64,000 nt of DNA from Phlebopus portentosus (Eukaryota; Basidiomycota; Agaricomycetes; Boletales; Boletinellaceae): assembly GCA_037892935.1 (NCBI GenBank), contig JAYXKI010000002.1, positions 1,488,001-1,552,000 on the forward strand, in the 5' to 3' direction. A program made the translations under genes and the position numbers. Below, piece after piece: positions 14,106-24,536 of this stretch (positions are counted from its first letter, which is position 1; each line of letters starts with the position of its first letter). Below the pieces are notes generated by a model. The model ran no database searches. It had not been told where the DNA came from and saw nothing but the letters and a program-made list of their open reading frames with translations.

Positions 14106-16374
14106 TCAAGCTTTCTCAAAGGCAAAAGCGACGTAAACATCTGCAAAAAAGGAAGAGGAGAGGACCCAAATTGTTGTTCACCGCACGGACTAAGGAGGGG
14201 AGAGGAACACGACGCACTAGCAGCTTCCCATTGGTCTTCGTCCATCTGGCTCTCGCCATTCGCATCGACGACTTTCATGCGCTGGAGGAGGGGCCCGTAC
14301 TCCGGGTGTTCACAGTGCTCTGCATACACATCGTGGAATTCCGCCTTGTACAGCAGGTGGAGGTGGTATTCCGAGGCTATCCTAGAAAATCGATCATATT
14401 AGCGATGAGTCAAGATGAAAGACATAGAGGATGCGGAACTTACTGAACGAAGTTATCCCAATAAACGATATACTCTGGGACATCCTCCACCGCGTCGCGC
14501 AGAAAGAAGGTGTAACGGTGACCAAAGACAGGTCTCCGTTCACGGTCGTCGAACTTGATTCGATACATCGAGTTCCCAAAAGACAAGTCTGAATCAGGCG
14601 GAAGCGCGTCCAGCCGCTCACTTCAAAACAGAAAAAGACACGTAAGGGGAAAAATACACACGATAACAAGAAATTATTAATCACAGTAGGAGTCTATCAT
14701 TCGGTATGGTCCCGACAAATCTACCACCCTTCCTCAACCAACGAGTAACGTTCTCAAGCATCACGCGCGCCTTCTGTACGCTCTCGAACGCATAGTGCAT
14801 GCAGAACTGCATCGATACTACATCAAAAGGCGGAGTTCGCGGCGGTATCGGAATATTCGGAATCTCGATGAGAGAATGCGAGAAGCAGTCCAAGGCGGCG
14901 AAGAATGAGGTGAAGCGGGAAGATGATTTGGTTGGATTGGCCACTGCAGAGGACTGGAAACGTTGTCGTGCCTGCTCGACAGAGATTTCCGCAATGTCTA
15001 GTCCATCGTCATAGAAATAAGTAAGTCATTAAGCAACACGAGAGTACCGAATCCACTCACCAACACCAACGTACTCTCTTACTCTCGCCTTCTGCCACTT
15101 ATTCAAATCGCCTCCCTTTCCGCAGCCCAAGTCCAGGACTCTACCCCCAGGCGGCCCGTTAAACTGAACCTTCCCATCTGGTCCTTTCTTATTTTCAATC
15201 GGTTCGTCTGGATGAAGTGCAGGATGTGCAAAGCGCGCTATGAGGACAGATTTGACCCAGTTGTTGAAGCTCTTGAGACCGATAATCGGGGATTGCTGTC
15301 GTTGAGTTACGCCGACGTCTGGTCTAAGATTGTCTATGAAAAAAGAAGGAAATGTCAATATATGATATTTTGAAGAATGGAAGACATACAATGTTTGACA
15401 ACGAGGCCTACGTCTCGTGCGAGCTTCACTGGAGGCTCTCCTCTTCCTCTACGAAGCAAGGTACCATGCGACACTTCGTCAAACTTCCTCTTGCCCAACT
15501 TGCTCTCCTTCAACGGGTTTTTGCTGAGATTCTTGTAGAATTCCCGTTCTTCTTCTGTTAACGGGACGAGGATAGATCCAGGTGCTGTCAGTCGTTTTCG
15601 AGGAGCGTAGGGTATTGCTGGACGAGGCGGACGTCGTTGAACGGGAGGAGGAGTGAATCGGGGAGGATCTGGACCTGGTAAGGTAGATACGTTGCTTAGT
15701 GGCGTGCGCGGCATTTCAGGCGATCTCGAGTGAGATTTCGAACCCGACGCGGACGAGGAAGACATTCTACGCAGAATATCTGGCTGGCGAGGAAGAGGAA
15801 GACCTTGTCCAAGCGGGGCAACAGCAGAATTGGGAGGAGCAGGGGCAGGAGGAGGCGCAGTCAAAGTCAGGGCCCGAGAGCGACCTAATGTTTCCCTATT
15901 TCTCAAGAGTGGCGAAGTAGACGGACTGCTATTACTAGTAGTAGGAGGTGCCTGTGCATAGTCGGCATAGCTAGCAGCAGGAGGTGAAATGAAGGGCGGC
16001 GAGCCGTCGTCGCTGTTCGGCTGGAGGATGTGCGAGAGGTGGGCAGAGCGGGGGCGTGGCGTGTCGGACAAAGGGGTTGCGGAAGTGCCTACTACTGCTA
16101 AGCCCCAAGTAGGACTGGCTACTACGGCGCTGCCGCTTGAGCTCGGACGACGCTGGAACGGGGAAGCCGGCGGCTGATCAACTGAGTTGAGGAGAACGGA
16201 GAGGTCTGTTGCACGCCTGGCTGAAGATGGGCTCTGGATGGACGTGTTGCTGGAGGTGCTCTGTATGGAGTAGGACGAGGAAGATAAGGCCGAGGAGGGA
16301 TGGGGAGAAGGGAGTGTATTTGAGTGCTGGAGCGGGGAGTTGAGAACAGCGTCTCTGACTGGGTCGAATGGCAT
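14106..16374 (-). CDS. ABD1: mRNA cap guanine-N7 methyltransferase
   Basis: Methylates N7 of the cap guanine of nascent mRNA in the nucleus, using S-adenosylmethionine. The long N-terminal half (about 340 residues, 16374 down to about 15355) is Ser/Pro-rich and probably disordered. The catalytic core follows: [14 protein letters not shown], the SAM-binding motif [16 protein letters not shown], and [16 protein letters not shown], a version of the conserved QF-x-LHY motif. Next come [20 protein letters not shown] and [14 protein letters not shown], and the last exon is [11 protein letters not shown] with the stop at 14106-14108. I chose [10 protein letters not shown] (ATG at 16374) as the start because it lies close to the upstream end of the open frame; another in-frame ATG at 16437 would add 21 residues. 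The core is unmistakable. The N-terminal extension is long for the family but common in basidiomycetes. Confidence 0.93.
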
Positions 16375-16673
16375 GGCTGGCACTGGCCATGAAACAGAAC
16401 AACACTCGCGTCGAACGAACACTCGCGTCTCTCGCAATTACTCTATTTCACAGAAATGCAACCTCAAATCAATTGTAATTGTACAACATACTGCTGGCCA
16501 TCAATGTGCATGTCAGACATACCGAGGACAGGAGCACCGTCTGTTATTTATATTCTTATTTCTGGTGTATTATTATTCCCATCGATTTTCCGAAATTTCT
16601 TCGAGTCTAGTGCGTCAAGAAGAAAATCTAGTCGGTCACTCTTGTCCCATCAATTGAGTTTATAAAGATGATC

Positions 16674-17280
16674 TCAGCATAGACACGGAAGGTGAATCGT
16701 AATCCAATTCGTGCACGACGAAGACGGCATGTCACTTCCTATGCAATCACCACGATTATCGAAACCGTTCGCTAAGAGACTTTTGTGTCCTTACTTACCA
16801 GTCTGCAAGAAGAAATTCCAAAGCTCCGATCCGTCGATCGGACAAACGACAAAATTCTGCTGGCCGGAAGCGATGATTGTATCGCCGCTAAGTGACCACG
16901 TCGTCGTCGTAGCCGTGTCATCCAGCGTCAAGGGCTTGTACGATGTCGTCGGTGACATGTCGACGTTCAGATACAAGGATGAGTTGGTGTCTTGGATCGT
17001 ACTGTCGATTGAGAACCAGCCGGAGCTTGATTCCGGCCCGAGGACAGGAGCACCGTCTAAGTAAGAAGTATATCAACAAATAATTTGCATTTGCGAATCG
17101 CGAAACGTATTTGGACCTACCGAGAGGCGTGCTTTGGATGTACAAGTGGTATACTGGGTCCTGGTCGGTACGTATTTGCGACCCTGCAGCCGCAGCAGCT
17201 GAGGACGTAGAGGTAGGGACCGCCAATATCAAAGATACAAGAGATAAAAGAATAGCACTCGTCGCTGTACCAAGCCTCAT
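16674..17280 (-). CDS. Small secreted protein, function unknown
   Basis: The ATG at 17280 opens with MRLGTATSAILLSLV and a hydrophobic stretch ending in a small-residue site, a clear signal peptide. The mature part continues DPVYHLYIQSTPLG, GPESSSGWFSIDS, SLYLNVDM, DTATTTTWSLSG and FVVCPIDGSELWNFFLQTG. It then splices into a short tail, SDMPSSSCTNWITIHLPCLC, with the stop at 16674-16676. The cysteines are consistent with extracellular disulfides. I recognise the pattern as an uncharacterised secreted family of basidiomycetes, but know no function. If the last intron is retained, translation ends at once (TGK, stop at 16791-16793) and the Cys-rich tail is lost. A TATA box lies about 60 bases upstream. 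Confidence 0.8.
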
Positions 17281-17730
17281 TACGACTGAATGTATGGCTC
17301 GTTCAAGTAGAAAGTTGTCTTGGGCTAGTGGTAGGATGGATTTATATAGTCGCAATTGACCCTTTCGGACATTCTTCGACTCGGAGTTACGTTTGCAGCA
17401 GGCAGGGAGAAACCTCGTATTTGTTGTCGGACATCATCAGGTATGTTTTTCCATCTCGAGTTCATTTCTCGACAAGTATGCGAGTATTTTCCAGAGAGGT
17501 GGTTGAAACAGATAGAGTTCTTAGCTAGTTCTTGTTTTCTTAACATACGGTAGAGGCTTGTAGTAGTCTCGAGGTCATGGCAGACAGTATTTATCTGTCA
17601 AAGTAAGACGAGTAGGGAACGGAATGTATGAACTTGAAGTTGGAAAAATCAAAACAAAATACTGTATCCGATCACGTGCAGACTAGTGCCAAGCTCAATT
17701 TGCTCTTTTTTTTACTTATTCTCACTACTC
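17281..17730. promoter_or_regulatory. Divergent promoter region, secreted protein / MZM1
   Basis: Separates the secreted-protein gene (minus) from MZM1 (plus). It contains the TATA box at 17341-17348 on the left and a CACGTG E-box at 17673-17678, about 53 bases upstream of the MZM1 ATG. No gene is seen inside. Confidence 0.6.
17341..17348 (-). promoter_or_regulatory. TATA box of the small secreted protein gene
   Basis: Reads TATATAAA on the minus strand, 61-68 bases upstream of the ATG at 17280, a typical position for a strongly regulated fungal gene. Function is inferred from sequence and position only. Confidence 0.6.
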
Positions 17731-18417
17731 ATGTCAATAACGACCGAGCTTCGAGCTTCAGCACGCTCAACTTATCGTCTCCTTTTTCGTGCGGCAGCAA
17801 CCACTTTCCAAGGTTAGTCGTGACCTATTTATCCATGCTATCATGAACCTAATCCTTAGTTCTCAATAGGCGATGACCGTCTTCTCAACGGTACGTGCAC
17901 TGCGCGCTGTATAACTCCGAGTTCAGAGGAAGTGACGAAAACCACATCGACGTTCCATTGATGTATAATCAGCTTTCCAAGACAAGCTACGAAAAGACTT
18001 TAAAGAATGCCGCTCGGCGATAGACGACCCGGAAGAGTATGCTGCTCGAATCCAACTCGGACGCGAAATTGCGGATGTGTTGAGGAAGAACGTCGTGCAA
18101 GCCGTCAAAGTGGATCCGTCGGGCTCTAGCTCATCTCCGCTGGCTTACTCGAAGGACTGGGAGAAGACTAGTCCTACAGCGCGGAATGAAGGATTGGGAG
18201 GAACGTGGCGTATGTCGTGATCTCACTTCTTCCTTTTGCTTATAAGCTGAACTGCTATGAAAACAATCTAGGACTACGACTTACAAAAGACACAGAGCTC
18301 GGCTCTAATGAGTCTATCAAGTCGAGTCAAAGTACAAAAAGACAAACTAAAGAAGGAGGGCACGGATGTTGTCAATCACCACTGTCATCCTCAGCGTCTG
18401 CGTCTACATCCGAGTGA
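17731..18417 (+). CDS. MZM1: Mitochondrial complex III assembly factor, LYR-family Mzm1/LYRM7
   Basis: A matrix chaperone that stabilises the Rieske iron-sulfur protein before its insertion into the bc1 complex. Four exons give a short N-terminus with the LYR-type motif (STYRLLFRAATTFQ). The conserved middle follows (LRKDFKECRSA, then EIADVLRKNVVQAVKV), then the family's C-terminal signature LRLTKDTELGSNESIKSS and a GCC motif. It ends in STSE with a TGA at 18415-18417. That TGA overlaps a perfect splice donor (GTGAGT from 18414). Splicing there to the acceptor at 18496 keeps the reading frame and joins the protein to the downstream release-factor domain. The gene could therefore make MZM1 alone (intron kept) or a fusion. 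The family call is strong; the fusion is a hypothesis. Confidence 0.85.
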
Positions 18418-18843
18418 GTAGGCTCTGCTGAGCTGTGTGCTCATATCCACTTTTCGCTCAACCAATGTACATATACTTTGATTACTCTCAATATAGTCCC
18501 TTTTCGCCCTCTCAGTCTACGACCAAGTCCGAGGAAAAATACTCTTCTCCTGTCAAGCCTAAGACTGACGAAGTAGCTTGGATCGAATCTCTCCGTTTGT
18601 GCGTTCATGTCATTTTCGCTCGATCTTTGTACGTCTTCTTTGTTAATGCCTACGATATTCTCAATATAGTCAGTCCAAGTCCGAGCCCGAGGATATATCG
18701 CCTATGACTCTTGCATCCAGGTTCAAAACAGAACCTTTCGAGGCGAGGAAAGCTGATCCTCCTAAGTGCGTTCATAGCCCTTTTCGCTCAAACCATGTAC
18801 ATAATGCCTACAATCCTCGTCCCTTTTCGTCTCCTCGGTCGAG
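18414..18843 (+). repeat. Tandem, diverged three-copy exon-intron unit
   Basis: Three intron-like segments share the pattern GTG(C/CG)TTCAT, then TTTTCGCTC, then TGTAC, then CTCAATATAG or a decayed form of it. They lie about 165 bases apart, with TTTTCGCTC starting near 18451, 18613 and 18781. The exonic pieces between them share TCC(A)AGTCCGAG-like starts. Copies one and two end in the same acceptor; copy three has lost its AG and appears to use an acceptor further on (18843). This looks like local tandem duplication of one exon plus one intron. Confidence 0.7.
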
Positions 18844-19550
18844 ACCGAGTCTGAGCTCAAGTCTCTCCTTAAGTCTTTGGATGTCTTTGGTCCTCGCTCT
18901 GAAAATGCGGATGGAGATGCCTCCTCGGACACCGGGGTGAACTCTCAAAAGATCGATCAAAAACCGAGGAACATCAACTTCTCCACTCTCAAACGTCTCA
19001 GCCAGGAACGCGTCAAGCCAGAGCTTAAGGAAGAGGACATTGAAGAATCATTTGTACGAGGTCCGTATTCCGTTTGATAATCCTCTTCATACTTCATTCA
19101 ATATGTCGTTTTTATTAACGTTGCCTTATTGCGATTATCATCGACTTCTAGGTAGTGGACCAGGCGGACAATCAATCAACAAAACGTCCAACAACGTTCA
19201 ATTGTTACACAAACCGACAGGGATCCGCGTCACTTGCCAGGAGACGAGGTCTTTGCAGACAAACAGGACGATCGCAAGAAAGAAGTTGCTAGAGAGGGTG
19301 AGATTTTGTAACCTTTTCCCCCATATCAACGGATCTTTCATTGAGCCGAGCATTGATTTTGCAATCGATGAACTAGCTGGACCGAATTGCGAATCCGGGC
19401 CTTTCAAAGGAGGAAATGAAGCGAGCTAAGCAAGTTGAGAGGGAACGAAGGCGGAAGAAGGCGAAGAGGAAGAAGGAGAGGGTAAAGGCTGCTTTGGAAG
19501 AGGCTTTTGAACGTTTTGTTCGACTATCAACAGTAGATCGAGAGAAGTAA
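18435..19550 (+). CDS. Mitochondrial class I release-factor-like protein (GGQ domain, ICT1/Rso55 type)
   Basis: The core exon reads [20 protein letters not shown] then [17 protein letters not shown]. This is the RF-1 domain with the catalytic GGQ that hydrolyses peptidyl-tRNA on stalled mitochondrial ribosomes. A basic helical tail follows ([19 protein letters not shown]) and the stop is TAA at 19548-19550. The start is uncertain. The first in-frame ATG upstream is at 18435, but it gives no convincing mitochondrial leader. The upstream exons ([39 protein letters not shown]) come from the triplicated unit. The reading frame can instead be entered by splicing from MZM1, which would supply mitochondrial targeting. 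Intron phases in the linker allow either view; the third linker intron is the least certain (donor 18770 or 18797). The domain call is firm. Confidence 0.82.
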
Positions 19551-19891
19551 GGCTGGATTAGTGCAGAATACAGGCATCGTCTACATACTTGGGAGAGTAT
19601 ATCGAAACAAACAAATGCGAATTACAGAACTGTGATTATTGGACATGTCAGGAATAAGCGGGAAAGTGAGTTGTGGGTGAGGATGAATGACAATTATAAT
19701 CCGTGTTTGCTTCGATGTATGCTGTCTGAAGTAAAGTGAATGATGAGTATGATGAGCGGAAGAAAGACATTATGAGAAAAGAACAACAGAACGGTCTCAG
19801 GTAGGTATATAGCATATGTCATGCAAAATCCACTTCCATGCATACTGAAACAGCCTCCTCTTCGTCCATGTAAGCAACTGTGCAATCCATT
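19551..19891. other. Convergent intergenic region
   Basis: Short 3'-to-3' spacer between the release-factor gene and the orphan gene on the other strand. No gene, repeat or RNA seen. Confidence 0.6.
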
Positions 19892-21041
19892 CTAATCAAA
19901 ATGCATCCAATGTCCAGGCACTTTCATCCGACACTTCTCACAGTCTGCCCGGGGTCCCATCGAGACGAGGGGTCTTCTCCGCTGTTGTCCTGTCGTTGTG
20001 CTGCAGTTGGTCACCCTCCATTGAAGGTGGCATGGCGTTTGCGATGAGGGAGAGCTGGAGTCCCCCACGACTGACATTGGCGAAGAAGGCACCTCTCCAG
20101 CATTACAATTCACCGACGGAGGAGGCGTGGATGGTTGTGAAAGTGAAAGTGCGAATGCGAGACGGGGTCCGTCTGTCGGTGTTGAAGGCGTTGCTGGGTG
20201 TAGAGTGATCTTTGGCGGTCGTGCAGTGTTGTTATTTGTATTTGTGTAGGTACTGTCGGTACGATGTGAGCGTGGTGTATCTAAGAGGGCGTGTAATGAG
20301 TTCAAAGCCTCATTCGTCGAGGGGAGGTCTGTTGATCCTGGTTCAAGAGAACGGAAGTGCAGATTCGGATGCGAGTGCGAATGGGAGTCAAGTTGTTGTT
20401 GTGAACTCGTTGGACTTGTCATGCTCAAATCCTCTCCCTGTATGTCTGGTGGATGAGTTTGAGGACGAGGTGTCGAGAGATCTTCATGGAGAGTGTGCCG
20501 AGAGGCACTGTCCTCGAGACTGGTCTACATTGTACAAGCACCGCACCACATCACGGCATGTGCGAAAGGCAAATAAATGAACATCACGACATCAGCGAGA
20601 AAGAATCCAAAGACGCACCATCTGCACGTCCACTCTAGCATCCTCATCAAAATCTTCATCGGCCTCGCCCGACCGGGTAGACAGGTGGTCACCCTCGCTC
20701 AAAGCAGGACTATGAATCGTCATTCCCTGCGTTTGATGCACCCACTCGTCTTCATAACGCGACCACCGCCTATCCGCACCCCCTTCCTCCTGATTCACTC
20801 CTTTCCTGTACTGGAGCTGCGAGATCATAGTCCGTTTCTATCCCATTGACAAACAAAAACGAAGCATAGACAGTTTCGTAAGGTCAGGTCAGACACAACT
20901 TCGCACACGCATATGCAGTTTAAAATCTCTATTCACCGATGCTCGTTCGAGAGGACTAGGCGACCCCGGCGACCTCGCGCGCTTGTTCGAGCTTGAGACT
21001 GAGCGAATGCGCATTTGAGGAGAGAGAATGTCGACTTCCAT
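19892..21041 (-). CDS. Conserved basidiomycete orphan with C-terminal CEKCRMKVPGHW motif
   Basis: Three exons join in phase: MEVDILSPQMRIR...LERAS from the ATG at 21041, then KRTMISQLQYRKG with YEDEWVHQTQGM, then TSLEDSASRHTL onward to the stop at 19892-19894. The first part is Ser/Arg-rich (SNKRARSPGSPSP). The middle is low-complexity with Ser/Pro clusters that could be phosphorylation sites (SSSPSSQTP). The C-terminus ends in ADCEKCRMKVPGHWMHFD; its CxxC and following His residues resemble half of a zinc-binding site. I recognise the shape of this protein from other mushroom genomes but know no function. Two ACGCGT boxes lie within 85 bases upstream of the ATG, hinting at cell-cycle control. 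Confidence 0.7.
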
Positions 21042-21449
21042 GAGAGTCCGAGTCGGTGGCTCCTTCAAGTTGGTGAGACGCGTCGTATGTAATTTATGAG
21101 CTAGACGCGAAGGGAAACGCGTATCGATTATGTAAAGATAGCGTAGATCAAAGTTTATTTCCTACAACAACCACACACAGTCGCGCACACAAAATTCTTA
21201 GAAGCGACAAAACATTCAGCTGGGATTTTATTCAACATCTACCGAACAGCAAAATAAATATCATCTCTACGAATATCGTACAGTTTTTATGTATGTTTGT
21301 CTACGTCGAGATAATGGCAAATTTCTTCTTTAGTGTGTATCAGACGATGGGTAAGGAATGGTATGAGAGTTCAGATACAAGCTATTCCACAGTGCTAATC
21401 AGATCAGACAAGGATATCGTGTGTTGCGAAACTTTTCTAGGCTGCGCAT
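21042..21449 (-). promoter_or_regulatory. Promoter region of the orphan gene with two ACGCGT boxes
   Basis: ACGCGT occurs at 21078-21083 and 21117-21122, with a GACGCG between them. Such MluI-type boxes bind MBF and drive G1/S transcription in yeasts. The rest of the interval is A/T-rich, is also the 3' flank of the trehalose phosphorylase gene, and contains no gene I can see. Confidence 0.45.
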
Positions 21450-24232
21450 CTAGGCGTGCACGTCGAGGCCTTCACGAGGCAATTTCGGTTCGCCAGGCTG
21501 GTACGGCTCGCCTGCCTCAGCACGCAACAAGTCATTGAGCCACGCGCCGTTAGGCTTCAACTTCGTACCGCGCGTCAAGACACAAGCAAGGTACAGCCAA
21601 GCAGCGGAGTTGCCGACCGTTCCGACTTCATCAGAGACGTGAGTACGAGCATACTCGCTCATGGTCGCGTAGAGCTTCTTGTCCGTGTACAAGTCGAACA
21701 GGTGCTTTGCGACGGCGTCGTTGTCGCCAGGCGCGCAAAGGTAGCCGGACTTTCCGTGCTGAATTTGGAGCGGGATACCACCCGTGCGACACGCGACAAC
21801 CGGCTTGCCTTCGTGCAATGCCTCAGAGACCTTGACTTCGAATCCCTCACGCGTTGACAGCTGAAGAGCGATCTTCGAGTTCTGCAATAGAGAATTGAGA
21901 ACTAGAATGGATCATCAGTATGAGACAGTATCGTTCATGTCATGTCGACTCACGTTGGTCACTTGGCGGTAGCCTCATAGCGACAATGTCGTTCACATAT
22001 CTGACATAAGGCTGGCTGTTAATTTGCTGGATCGTCGCATCGTAAATAATGCTGGCATCCGGGTCATCGACTGCACCGTGGCCACAAACGAGCAGTTGGG
22101 GTGCTTTCTGTTCATCAATACCCTGAGCCTCAAGGAGCCGGCGGAATTTGTAGTAGGAGTCAATGACGTTGGGAATTCCCTTTGACGGGTCGAAGCGAGC
22201 AACTTGGATGATATAATCCCGGAGCGGCCACTTCAGTTCGTTCATCCTTTCCTTAGCACACAGGTTACGGAACTCGCCCATGTAATATTGCAAGTCCCAT
22301 GGAGCAAGTTCCTTATTGAGACCATCCAGGCTAGATAGAAAGAATATCAATGTCCGAGTCCGAGTCCGAAGGGATCCGAAGGAAAAACTGACAAGTCTGT
22401 GGAGGCTCCAAGGAGGGCGACCTTCTCCATCGGTACGTCTTTCGGCACGAACTTGCTCACCGGGTGTGAGATGAACAGATCGGCGAGCTGGATGTTCTTC
22501 CAGAGGTATTCCCACACCTCCCGCTGAGGTGAACCTTCTATGCCGACCAAATCGCTACGGATTTCAATGTGTGAGCGATAAACGATAGGCACGTTCGGCC
22601 TGACTTTTCTGATCATAGGGATAAGGCCAGGCATCTGAGGGTCATCTGAACTGATTGTCAGTCTGCCATTGGAGTGTAGAAGTCTATAATTAATATTACC
22701 TATGAACGCGACATCGACACCGCCCTCAGCAAGCGGACCACCCTCTGAGATCCATCGTAAACCATTTTTGTAGATCCACTGATCAAAGTTGTCCTTTGCC
22801 TCCCGAGTCAAGCGTAAATCCGGTGCTGCGACTCCTTGAAGGATATTGTGGTTGTTCTTGGTCGTACGGAAGACGCTCGGCGAAGGGTTCGGCACATACC
22901 TTCACATGGTTCAGTATGTACTACCCTGTTCAAGAGCGAGAAGACGCGAACTTACCAAGCTACGTCCACATCGAGAAGAGTAAGGAAACGTATCAAGGCG
23001 TGCCGCATCTATAGATAGTGCTATGGTCAGCAGGCTTGATGGGTGGATTTAATCTCCTCCTGACTTACCAGAGCAACACCACCGCCCTGTGGAGTCGAAG
23101 AAAAGAAGCCGATCTTGATCTTTTTCTCACGCAGCTCATCCGCAAATTTGTTTACTGCGTTCCAGGTACCCCTTCCGACAGTCTTTTCGAATTCCTCTAG
23201 GTCGTCTATGAGATGGATTTTCCCGCCAGCGTCAACCTAGATAACATCTCGACTCATTTCTGAATCATAATAAATCTTAACACTTACAGTCACTTGATTC
23301 CTCGGCCCAATTGTGAGGCGCGGATTGTTGTTCGGCCCAAAGTACATGATACATTTACGCGCAGCCGAATCTGCCTGTTCATCCAACGTGCGCACAATCG
23401 GCAGCTTGCCCGTTACACCCGCCTGCAGGTTTCCGGGGGCTCCGATCGGAATTGTCAGCATCTGCGGCGTCTCGGCGCCCGACTGAAGCTGTGAGTTAAT
23501 CATGCTGTTTGTAGCAGAAATCCGATGCTTGACGTGTGGCCTTGTAAGGCTTTCGGTATGATACGGCTTGATATTAAAGACCTATGAAGCGAGGACTTAG
23601 CGACCGCGGACAAAAACTTTTCGCGTGAAAGTGCGGAACGCACAATAGGAACAATGTCCGTCTCGAGCCAGAGGCGGGTGCAAAGGTTTGGCGCCTGGAA
23701 GGAATATTACTCAGCTATAGACTTTGAGATAATCGCCACATCATACCTCTCTGAGAAGCGACAGAGTGACACCTGCACCCAGGAACTTGCAGAGATGCTC
23801 ACTCGAGAACTTACGTAGAGCGTCAAGAATGTGATTCTCAATTTGCTCTGGGTCCACATTATTTTTTCCGGCAGGAACAGGTATCAGCATCGACGCGAAG
23901 TCCGTGTTGTAAACGCTGTCTGTAGAGCAGCCGTCGCATATGAGAAAATTGTAGAGCCACAATAGTAACGAGGATGCAGACCGTGAACCGAGATGGAAAT
24001 TTCAAAGCCATTCTCGCTTGTGGACAAGCTACCGGCGATACCTGCCCACATCGGCTGCAGTGCATCGATGCAGTGTTAGAAGGAAGAGCATTGCCAAATG
24101 CCAAACGAGCAGACAGACCGTGAGGCTGGTGAATGAAGCAACGACCGGGCGATCTCCAAGGGAGACGCTAGACAGCCTGCGCCGCAAAGAGTCGGACGCG
24201 ACTGACTCGAACGAAGCTTTGGTATGAGGCAT
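21450..24232 (-). CDS. Trehalose phosphorylase (retaining, GT4 family)
   Basis: Reversibly phosphorolyses trehalose to glucose and glucose 1-phosphate, a main route of trehalose use in mushrooms. The N-terminus from the ATG at 24232 (SFESVASDSLRRRLSSVS) and the following HDSVYNTDFAS match the known Pleurotus and Grifola enzymes. The sugar-phosphate binding half contains VPIVYRSHIEIRSDLVGIEG, DLFISHPVSKFVPKDVP and DYIIQVARFDPSKGIPNVID. The GT4 EX7E motif is EGFEVKVSE, followed by ALHEGKPVVACRTGGIPLQI. The protein ends LPREGLDVHA with the stop at 21450-21452. About a dozen introns interrupt it, normal for this locus. It is divergent from the TFIIB-like gene, with a 304-base shared promoter. A plant-type trehalose synthase annotation would be the same family under another name. 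Confidence 0.92.
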
Positions 24233-24536
24233 GATGGTTAGTGCAACAGGAGCGATCAACAACGACAGGCGAGGGAGAGGCAAAGGGAAGAAGCAGAGGA
24301 AAGGAAAGTTCGTGGGGCGGCGTCATTGAGTATTAGTATGAGAACGTGGTTGTATGCGAATCCATATCAAGTAGGTAGATCTCACGTTGGCGATGCCAAA
24401 AGGGTAGACACGCGTCCGCAGGACCAGCACTGCTCGTGCTCGGCTCTCGAAAGCATGTCGCCACCTTCCACCGCGGCCGAAATCTTTTTCTTCTTTCAAT
24501 AATTGATTCGGCCGTCGTCTTCTCACTCTATCTCTC
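24233..24536. promoter_or_regulatory. Divergent promoter, trehalose phosphorylase / TFIIB-like gene
   Basis: A 304-base spacer between opposite start codons. One ACGCGT occurs at about 24411-24416. I see no TATA box and no gene. Confidence 0.5.

Noticed and set aside
18704..18940. ATG at 18704 as start of the release-factor gene with read-through of the third linker repeat
   Set aside because: Read-through runs into a stop in the wrong frame; splicing is needed to reach the GGQ exon.
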